The notes below the pieces were generated by a model that saw nothing but the letters and a program-made list of their open reading frames with translations, ran no database searches and was not told where the DNA came from. 64,000 bases of DNA from positions 102,415,886-102,479,885 of the forward strand of contig NC_134398.1 of assembly GCF_050003625.1 (NCBI RefSeq), given 5' to 3'. This document shows positions 55,870 to 64,000 of this stretch, in pieces (the first letter of the stretch is position 1; every line of letters begins with the position of its first letter). Both the position numbers and the translations under genes were made by a program. This stretch comes from Haematobia irritans (Eukaryota; Arthropoda; Insecta; Diptera; Muscidae).

Positions 55870-56139
55870 AATTATTTTTACCAAAAATCTTTAGTTTAAA
55901 GACAAAATCTTTGGAATCAGCATTAAATTTCGTCAAAATCCAGCCAATTTATCTCTTTCTTCACACTCAAAAAAGTGGTTACAATATTTCAGCAAAACCG
56001 ATTTAATTCATTTTTTGTTCGTGAAATTAGTAGCTTTTAAGAAAGATTCGATGACTTTAATAATTTTTTGGGCACGTTAGTTAAATTAACTAAAACAGAG
56101 TAAACAAGTAAGAAAAGTCTAAAGTCGGGCGGTGCCGTC

Positions 56140-57000
56140 TATATTATACCCTGCACCACTTTGTAGATCTAAATTTTCGATACCATATCACATCCGTCAA
56201 ATGTGTTGGGGACTATATATAAAGGTTTGTCCCAAATACATACATTTAAATATCACTCGATCTGGAAGAATTTGATAGACTTCTACAAAATCTATAGACT
56301 CAAAATTTAAGTCGGCTAATGCACTAGGGTGGAACACAATGTTAGTAAAAAACAAATGCACAAACTTATTATACCCTGTACCACAGTAGTGGTGAAGGGT
56401 ATAAAAAAATATGGGAAACATTTAAATCTGAAGCAATTTTAAGGAAACTTCGAAAAAGTTTATTTATGATTTATCACTCGATATATATGTATTAGAAGTT
56501 TAGGAAAATTAGAGTCATTTTTACAACTTTTCGACTAAGCAGTGGCGATTTTACAAGGAAAATATTGGTATTTTGACCATTTTTGTCGAAATCAGAAAAA
56601 CATATATATGGGAGCTATATCTAAATCTGAACCGATTTCAACCAAATTTGGCACGCATAGCTAGAATGCTAATTCTACTCCCTATGCAAAATTTCAACTA
56701 AATCGGAGTTAAAAATTGGCCTCTGTGGTCATATGAGTGTAAATCGGGCGAAAGCTTTATATGGGAGATATATCCAAATCTGAACCGATTTCAAGCAAAT
56801 TTGGCACGCATAGTTACAACGCTAATTCTACTCCCTATGCAAAATATCAACTAAATCGGAGCAAAAAATTGGCCTCTGTGGGCAAATGAGTGTAAATCGG
56901 GTGAAAGCTATATATGGGAGCTATATCTAAATCTGAACCGATTTTGCTGATATTTTGCAAGTTTTTCGAGACTCATAAAATATTCGGATGTACGGAATTT
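56140..57000. repeat. dispersed repeat with 153-bp tandem units
   Basis: Left part holds two ttataccctg-type motifs (about 56148 and 56370). From 56602 to about 56945 a 153-bp unit is repeated about 2.2 times, each starting atatgggagctatatctaaa and containing gaaccgatttcaaccaaatt; starts are at 56608, 56761 and 56914 for the atggg word. Non-coding. Confidence 0.8.
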
Positions 57001-57240
57001 GAGGAAGATCGGTTGATATACACGTATCATATTCATGTATCCCACAAAATAGTTCAGAATTTATTAACATTGCTAATTTTACGAAATATGCACCCATCTT
57101 TAAATTCTATAACACTAAAAACATTTTTGCAGTTTTGAACTCCAATTTGTTCTTCAAACTACGAAATATTTATAATGAGTGAAACATAATATTTTGATCT
57201 AATAAATGTATTTATTATATGTCGCAAATATGTTATGCTA

Positions 57241-57446
57241 CCCAGCAACAAAAGAGTATCCAAACAAATAGTAAAAATGTTAGTTTTAGATCCTGAAGTG
57301 GTGTTAAACAAAGTTAAAATTAACCCTTAAAAATATGAAAAAAAGTGAATTAAAATAACTTGCTGTGTAGGACATCTTTGGTCGGACATTTTAAGAAGTG
57401 AATTTAAAGCTGTGCCATTGGAACAACTTCGAAACTTTTTGCTGGG
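57241..57446. mobile_element. 206-bp MITE with CCCAGCAA ends
   Basis: Left end cccagcaacaaaagagt, right end complement of cccagcaaaaagtttcg, flanked by TA on both sides (57239-57240, 57447-57448). Probably Tc1/mariner-like by target site. The cccagcaaaaaa end resembles sequences near 7346 and 59665. Confidence 0.7.
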
Positions 57447-57589
57447 TAGTCTATATGACCATTATATGCTTGCACTTAAAAGTAATATGTTAAATATTTG
57501 AGTTCCAAACATATCATTTTTACACCGAAATATATGAAAACAGTCTTTTCGTCCATGTACAAATAAAATAACACTAATAGTTAAAAACA

Positions 57590-59440
57590 AGTATATACGG
57601 CCGTAAGTTCGGCCAGGCCGAAGCTTATGTACCCTCCACCATGGATTGCGTAGAAACTTCTACTGAAGACTGTCATCCACAATCGAATTACTTGGGTTGC
57701 GGTAACTTTTGCCGATGACAAGGTATCTTAAAACTTCCTAATACCGTAATTTATACCACGTAGTCCATACGTGGTATATATTAAACTTAAAATGGCCGAT
57801 TAAATACGTATATAATTAAGTTTGACAAAATTTTCTATAGAAATACAATTTTTACAAAATTTTCAAAAGATTTAAAATTTTGAAAACATTCTCTATAGAA
57901 TTAAAATTTTGACAACATTTTCTACAGAAATAAAATTTTGCCAAAATTTTCTATAGAAATAAAATTTGACAAAATTTTCTATAGGAATAAAATTTCGACA
58001 AAATTTTTCTATAGAAATAAAATTTTGACAAAATTTTCTATAGAAATAAAATTTTTCTAAATTATTTTTGCTCGAGTGGCAAGCATGATTATGAACCGAT
58101 ATGGACCAATTTTTGTGTGATTGGGGATCGGCTATATATAACTATAGACCGATATGGACCAATTTTGGCATGGTTATTAGCGGCCATATATTAATACCAC
58201 GTTGCAAATTTCAACCTGATCGGATGAAATTTGCTTCTCTTAGAGGATCCGCAAACCAAATCTGGGAATCGGTTTATATGGGGGCTATATATAATTATGG
58301 ACCGATATGGACCAATTTTTGCATGGTTGTTAGAGACCATATACTAACACCACGTACCAAATTTCAACCGGATCGGATGAATTTTGCTCCTCTAAGAGGG
58401 GGATCGGTTTATATGGGGGCTATATATAATTATGGACCGATTTGGACCAATTTTTGCATGGTTGTTAGAGACTATATATTAATACCATGCACCAAATTTC
58501 AGCCGTATCGGATGAAATTTGCTTCTCTTTGAGCCTCCGCAAACCAAATTTGGGGGCCGTTTATATGGGGGCTATACGTAAAAGTGGACCGATATGGACC
58601 AATTTTTGCATGGTTGTTAGAGACCATATACTGACACCGTGTACCAAATTTCAGCCTGATCGGAAGAAATTTGCTTTTTTGAGAGCAATCGCAAGCCAAA
58701 TTTGGGGGCCGTTTATATGGGGGCTATACGTAAAAGTGGACCGATATGGACCAATTTTTGCATGGTTGTTAGAGACCATATACTAACACCACGTACCAAA
58801 TTTCAACCGGATCGGATGAATTTTGCTCCTCTAAGAGGGGGATCGGTTTATATGGGGGCTATATATAATTATGGACCGATTTGGACCAATTTTTGCATGG
58901 TTGTTAGAGACTATATATTAATACCATGCACCAAATTTCAGCCGTATCGGATGAAATTTGCTTCTCTTTGAGCCTCCGCAAGCCAAATTTGGGGGGCCGT
59001 TTATATGGGGGCTATACGTAAAAGTGGACCGATATGGACCAATTTTTGCATGGTTGTTAGAGACCATATACTGACACCGTGTACCAAATTTCAGCCGGAT
59101 CGGATGAAATTTGCTTCTCTTAGAGCAATCGTAAGCCAAATTTGGGGGTCCGTTTATATGGGGGCTATACGTAAAAGTGGACCGATATGGCCCATTTTCA
59201 ATACCATCCGACCTACATCAATAACAACTACTGGTGCCAAGTTTCAAGCCGATAGATTGTTTCGTTCGGAAGTTAGCGTGATTTCAACAGACGGACGGAC
59301 GGACATGCTCAGGTCGACCCAGAATTTCACCACGACCAAGAATATATATACTTTATGGGGTCTTAGAGCAATATTTCGATGTGTTACAAACGGAATGACA
59401 ATGTTAATATACCCCCATCCTATGGTGGAGGGTATAAAAA
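57590..59440. repeat. composite repeat element: unique head, minisatellite, tandem array
   Basis: Head 57590-57815 (cggccgtaagttcggccagg, then taccctccaccatgg), a 29-bp minisatellite at about 57825-58055, an array of 135/152-bp units at 58085-59190, and a tail ending cctatggtggagggtataa. The head and tail share an inverted taccctccaccat / atggtggagggta. Parts of it recur at 9950-10530, 40490-41080 (inside hAT-like MITEs), 60900-61350 (reverse) and 61940-62390. No transposase. The element class is unknown to me. Confidence 0.75.
58300..59180. repeat. 439-bp higher-order repeat in the tandem array
   Basis: The word accaatttttgcatgg recurs at 58311, 58446, 58598, 58750, 58885 and 59038, giving spacings 135, 152, 152, 135, 153. 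A trio therefore repeats with period 439 bp: gctcctctaagaggg is at 58386 and 58825. The two 439-bp units are nearly identical, unlike the subunits among themselves. Confidence 0.88.
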
Positions 59441-59479
59441 AGAATCATTATTTTACAAATACGCACCGTTAGTAGCATT

Positions 59480-59670
59480 ACAAAACAGGCTGAAATATTA
59501 GCAAACTATATGTTATGCAAGTTCAGTGCATCGGCCGTTGAAATGGTGGACATCCATCCTATGACAAGCCCATGTTAAATACATCGCTTCTGCGCCAATT
59601 TCACACCACTTCTGGATCGAAAAATAACATTTTCAATACTTTTTGGGACACTTTTTTGCTGGGTTTGGAA
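59480..59670. mobile_element. MITE fragment related to 4575-5115
   Basis: gaaatggtggacatcca here is the reverse complement of the 4655-4690 region. Also present: catcgcttctgcgccaattt and a ttttttgctggg end. Boundaries not resolved. Confidence 0.5.
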
Positions 59671-59877
59671 GATGGCCATAAAATCTTAGTCTGTCCTGTT
59701 TATTTTACAAAAAATTGCGGATGTAATTAAGTGAAAGATATTTTGAAGTGTCTCGCAATTAACACACAATTTTTTTGATTATTTTAAATGTCGTATTGTT
59801 TGTGAATTAATTTTGCAATTGCTGACTGAGGCTTTTACAGTTCCTAAGGTCCATTTTGACGTTTTGTAGGCAAAACT

Positions 59878-60375
59878 ACACTGAAAAAAAAAAAAACAGT
59901 GAACCAGGAAGAAAACTTTCGGTTTATTTTAGAAAATTTTAACTAAACAGTATTACAAACGCTGACCCCACGCCGGTATCACAAAAATAAGTAAATGTTT
60001 TTCGACAAATTCAAGAAAATTGACTAAACATATTTATTTTTTTTTCACTTGTTAAAAAAATTTTGTAGTTTGAAGGAAAAAATTGGTATTCAAAATTGCA
60101 AGAATGTCTTTAGTACCATAAGTTCAAGATGATCGCAATTGTAGTAAAATTTACAAATTTAAAGAAATAATAAACTATTTTGTGCGAAGTACGAATTTAG
60201 AAAATTTTTTACGCTTAATTTTATCGCGTTTTTTAGTTCATTCAACTGACGTACGCATTTGCATTAAGAAAAATAAAGTTAAATTGGCTTTAGTGAAATA
60301 TAGTGTTCACTTAATTTTGAATGTAGGGAATGTTGAAGTCGATCTTACTCAGTTCACACTCAAGAAAATATTGTT
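59878..60375. mobile_element. MITE family Y, copy a
   Basis: Starts acactgaaaaaaaa and carries cagtgaaccaggaagaaaac and gccggtatcacaaaaataag. The same sequence appears in reverse at 62811-63303. Non-coding. Ends approximate. Confidence 0.55.
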
Positions 60376-60895
60376 TTGAGGCCAATGATTTCATGTTCTT
60401 CAAATACGAATCCAATTTTTTTAGACCCATTTCTTTGATATAAAGTTTTTTCCCTGCCTAAAAGTCGATCGACTTTTCAAAAAAGTCGATTTGTACGTAT
60501 AGTTGAAATTTGATATCCTGACATGAAAGAAAATTTTGTTTTACTTGGTTTTAATAGTTCTGAAAAATTCTACAAAATTAATAAAATTGTGTTTAATATT
60601 GTTGGCATTTTGTATCTTGACTTCCCTGAAACAAATTTCTTTGTAAACGGAACGACAAATTTCATTCAAAGTACGAAAGATTTCGTTCTTTTCACGAAAA
60701 AAAGTTCTTCAATTTTTTTGTAGTTTGTATGAAACAACTTCGTACATTTTTAACTGAATTAACATATTGGCGAGAACCCGATAATTTTTGATAATCATTA
60801 CAAATTTGTACTGGAAGACATCCGTGTACTTCAACAAACCAGAAAGAAATCACATTTAATTTTTGTAACTTGTAAGTTGGTACTGGAAGGCGTTC
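60376..60895. other. no gene seen
   Basis: AT-rich sequence; a 66-codon frame at 60523-60723 has no recognised domain. Confidence 0.4.
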
Positions 60896-61380
60896 TTATT
60901 TCAAAAGAAAATTTTGTCAAAATTTTATTTCTATAGAACATTTTATCAACATTTTATTTCTATAGAAAGTTTTGTCAAAATTTTATTTCTATAGAAAAGT
61001 TTGTCAAAATTTTATTTCTATAGAAAAGTTTGCCAAAATTTTATTTTTTTTATTTCTGTCGAAAATTTTGTCAATATTTTATTTCTGTATAAAACTTTGT
61101 CAAAATTTTATTTCTATAGAAAATTTTATCAAAATTTTATTTCTATCGAAAATTTTGTCAATATTTTATTTCTATAAAAAATTTGTTCAACATTTGTCAA
61201 TTTTTTTGTCAAAATTTTAATTCTATAGAAAATGTTTTCAAAATTTTATTTCTGTCAAATTTAATCAAACCAACTTACAATTAAGAAGACGGTGTTAAGA
61301 AGTTTTAAGATACCTTGCTATTGGCAAGTGTTTTTGCAACCCACGTAATTCGTAAAAGTTCCTGAAAGAGTAGAATTGAT
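60896..61380 (-). repeat. 29-bp minisatellite and head of the composite repeat, reversed
   Basis: Units of tttgtcaaaattttatttct plus atagaaaa run to about 61260. Then come gttttaagataccttgct and acccacgtaattcg, matching the 57600-57740 head in reverse. Confidence 0.85.
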
Positions 61381-61439
61381 ATCGACGCAGCACCCAAAAA
61401 AATAATTCTCACCTCCAAATTAAATTTTAGATAAACAAA

Positions 61440-61945
61440 AATCTATATATAAAAAATTCTATAGAAATAAATTTTTGACAAAATTTACTATAGAAATAAA
61501 ATTTTGACAAAACTTTCTATAGTAATAAAATTTGTACAACATTTTCTATAGAAATAAAATTTTGACAAAACTTTCTATAGTAATAAAATTTGTACAACAT
61601 TTTCTATAGAAATAAAATTTTGACAAACTTTCCTATAGAAATAAAATGTTGACAAAACTTTCTATAGTAATAAAATTTTGACAAAATTTTCTATAGAAAT
61701 AAAATTTTGAGAAAATTTTCTATAGAAATAAAATTTTGACAAAACTTTCTATAGAAATAAAATGTTGATAAAATTTCCTAAAAATATAATTTTGACAAAA
61801 TTTTTTATAGAAATAAAATTTTGACAAAACTTTCTATTGTAATAAAATTTTGACAAAATTATCTATAGAAATAAAATTTTGGCAAAACATTTTATAGAAA
61901 TATTATTTTTTACAACATTTCTATAGAAATAAAGTTTTGGTAGAT
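61440..61945 (+). repeat. 29-bp minisatellite array
   Basis: About 17 degenerate copies of ttctatagaaataaaatttt plus gacaaaatt. The period is 29 bp, for example ctatag at 61691 and 61720. The core ttctatagaa is its own reverse complement. Confidence 0.92.
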
Positions 61946-62395
61946 TATTTTTGGCGATATAGACCAATTTTTGTGTGATTGGCCATCGACTATATATAAC
62001 TAAAGACCGGTATGGACCAATTGTTGCATGGCTGTTAGCGGCCATATACTAACGCCATGTACCAAATTTCAACCGAATCGAATGAATTTTGCTCCTCCAA
62101 GAGGTTCCGGAGATCAAATCTGGGGATCGGTTTATATGGGGGCTATATATAGTTATGAACCGATATAGAGAAATCTTTGCATGGTTGTTAGAGACCATAT
62201 ACTAACACGAATCGAATGAATTTTGCTCCTCGATATCATGTTTCGTTCGGAAGTTAGCGTGATTTGAACCAACGGACGGACATGCTTAAATCGACTCAAC
62301 ATTTCACCACGCCCCAGAATATATAAACTTTATGGGGTTTTAGAGCAATATTTCGATGTATTACAAACGGAGTGACAAAGTTCTCACTTCCACGA
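61946..62395 (+). repeat. degenerate copy of the tatatgggggcta repeat
   Basis: About three decayed units (gaccaatttttgtgtgattgg, tatatgggggctatatatag) and the conserved tail cttagcaatatttcgatgta-like block near 62330. No coding potential. Confidence 0.75.
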
Positions 62396-62478
62396 GGTTT
62401 ATTTAGTTCTTAGCACCTATTTCTGTAATACAAACTATATATATAAAAAAAAAACTGTTTATTAAATATTTTTCGCTT

Positions 62479-62547
62479 GGACGGAGATTCGAACCGCGGA
62501 CCATAAAGTTGGTTACCAAACCCACTACCCACTGAGCTACGCAGCTC
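62479..62547 (-). other. tRNA-like segment, probable SINE head
   Basis: Minus strand: gtagctcagtgggtagtggg fits a Pol III A box and gcggttcgaatctccgtcc a B box. The T arm is partly paired, but the acceptor stem does not close. Most likely a tRNA-derived SINE or decayed tRNA copy. Confidence 0.5.
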
Positions 62548-62810
62548 TTATTCCCATCGCCGTTCAATTAGTACAATAACTATCAATGTCCAAACAACAC
62601 ATACAGTCAATCAGTTCTACTTCCAGACTAGATTACTGGCCACGCACACAGCCGAAGACAATCCTCGTTAGAGGAATTAAAAAACAAAAAACCAAAAAGA
62701 AACGTTGCCTAATTTCATTTATAAACAAAATACAGCGCTCTTAAAAGTTGTCAATTTTATGTACTCAAGCGGGTAAATTTTCGAAGTAAAACATTGGCCT
62801 CGTGGTCTAC

Positions 62811-63303
62811 ACTCACAAAAAGTGAACTCTCTATTTCACTAAAGCCACTTTAACTTTATTTTAGTTCATGGAATTATTATGTTTGGAGAAAGTTTCCTTT
62901 ACTCTAATAAGTTTTTGCGTACGTCAGTTAAACTAACTAAAAATGGGAAAAAATTATACATAAACTAAGCATAAAGATATACTAAATTCGTATTTCTAAC
63001 AAACTAGTTCATTATTTCTTTAAATTTGTAACTTTTACTAAACTTCGTATGTCAATAAACACATTCTTGCAATTTTGAACTCCGATTTTTTCCTTCAAAT
63101 TACAAAATTTTCTTGAACAAATGAAAAAAATTAATTATGTCTAATAAATTTTCTTGAATTTGTCGAAAATTATTTACTTATTTTTGTGATATCGGCGTGA
63201 TGCCAGCGATTGTAATATTGTTTAGTTAAAATTTTCTACAAATATTCAACATTTTCTAAAATTAACCAAAAGTTTTCTTCCTGGAGGGTTCACTGTTTTT
63301 TCG
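62811..63303. mobile_element. MITE family Y, copy b (inverted relative to copy a)
   Basis: Ends acactcacaaaaagtgaac and the complement of taccgaaaaaacagtgaacc. Interior ttcttgaatttgtcgaaaat matches copy a at 59878-60375 in reverse. Confidence 0.6.
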
Positions 63304-63720
63304 GTATATGAATCTAATTTGAGAGAAAGGTATAAAACTTTGGGCTTTGTGCGGGACTGCCAATAAAATTTCAAGAAAAATCGTCACTATTTTCCGAATA
63401 AATTGTCATAATCGTCATTTCTATTTTAAAAATTGTCAAAAAATCTGCAATGTAAATAATATTAAAACCAAACTAAATTTTTGGTTAACAACATATGTAA
63501 GTGTTTATTTCATATAAAAAACAGAAAATTAACATACGTTACTATGCATTCCAACAACAAAAGAATAATGAATTCAGCTTTGTAAAAACAAAAATAAAAA
63601 AAAACAAATATTTTTGTGATTTTTATTTAAATATAACAATAAAGATCTTTAGTATATACGTATCGGGCAACCAATTTCCAAAATTTGAACATAAAACTCT
63701 TATTGATTGACTCTCTAATA
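63304..63720. other. no gene seen
   Basis: AT-rich; a 69-codon frame is lysine- and asparagine-rich and resembles random AT-rich sequence. Confidence 0.4.
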
Positions 63721-63724
63721 AGGA

Positions 63725-64000
63725 GGTACAATTTTCTATAGAAATCAAATTAACAAAATCTTCTATAAAAATCAAATATTGACGAAATTTTCTATAGAAA
63801 TGAAATTTTGCAAACATTTTTTAGCAATAAAATAATAAAGAATTTACAATAAAAAAATTGACAAAAATGTTCTATATACATAAATTTTTGCAAGAATGTT
63901 CTATAGAAATAAAAATGTGCAAAAATTTTCTACAGATATAAAGTTTTGACAAAATTTTCTATAGAAATAAAATTTTTGACAACATTTTCTATAGAAATAA
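63725..64000 (+). repeat. 29-bp minisatellite array (runs off window)
   Basis: Degenerate units with ttttctatagaaat cores, continuing to the right edge. Confidence 0.85.

Noticed and set aside
58101..59472. Repeated 'GPIWTNFCMVVRDHI' open frames as a repeat-protein gene
   Set aside because: Periodicity follows non-coding tandem units of 135/152 bp, reverse frames are also open, and there is no start, splice or domain context. Kept only as a question for a selection test.
62479..62547. Functional tRNA gene on the minus strand
   Set aside because: A and B boxes are good, but the acceptor stem does not pair and the T stem has a mismatch; better read as a SINE head.

Overview
This is eukaryotic, AT-rich, intron-and-transposon DNA, most likely from a calyptrate (muscid-type) fly. 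The evidence is exons of the Ras exchange factor Son of sevenless (Sos) with fly-like short introns, Dipteran retroelement families (BEL/Pao, Ty3/gypsy, an endonuclease-RT-RNase H LINE), irritans-type mariners, and dispersed repeats (a 29-bp 'ttctatagaa' minisatellite, a tandem repeat based on 'tatatgggggcta', TAACC-tailed SINEs) that I associate with muscid genomes. The species assignment is inference. No bacterial gene, CRISPR array, rRNA gene or convincing functional tRNA gene is present.

Layout. 1-5.3 kb: an LTR retrotransposon (A, minus strand, tRNA-Tyr primer site) inserted in a minus-strand BEL/Pao element (B), whose gag is further broken by two MITEs and whose gag/protease junction is broken by a tRNA-derived SINE. 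5.3-7.8 kb: no gene seen. 7.8-9.4 kb: a mariner carrying a second SINE copy. 9.8-10.6 kb: an hAT-like MITE. 11.4-12.7 kb: a plus-strand BEL remnant ending in an inverted duplication. 12.8-15.6 kb: a minus-strand copy of the TAACC-tailed LINE. 15.97-16.41 kb: a minus-strand Sos exon encoding the RasGEF N-terminal (REM) region. 16539-16638: an assembly gap of exactly 100 N.

16.6-41 kb is a nested block whose matrix is one minus-strand Ty3/gypsy element, traceable from its tRNA-Lys primer site (40294) through gag, RT, RNase H and integrase down to 17732. It is split by LINE copies (17999-19634, 25469-29186, 29238-30462), by a 4-bp-TSD MITE (19742-23999) that itself contains the best-preserved LINE copy (20017-23703, 1183-codon open frame), and by element X (31446-37664), which contains a second LINE family (J). 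41-47.9 kb: LTR or unknown sequence, MITEs, and an uninterrupted copy of element X. 47978-48862: two plus-strand Sos exons encoding the proline-rich, SH3-binding tail. 49.2-55.1 kb: a LINE array with a second mariner. 55.1-64 kb: (AT)n, MITEs, minisatellites and tandem repeats.

The only host gene recognised is Sos; everything else looks like intronic or intergenic transposon accumulation. The two Sos parts lie on opposite strands on either side of the gap, so contig orientation is suspect. The most interesting biology is a LINE/SINE pair sharing a 3' tail that ends in TAACC repeats (the complement of the ancestral arthropod telomere repeat TTAGG), and a well-resolved insertion stratigraphy supported by exact target-site duplications. 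I did not find a convincing new enzymatic system.
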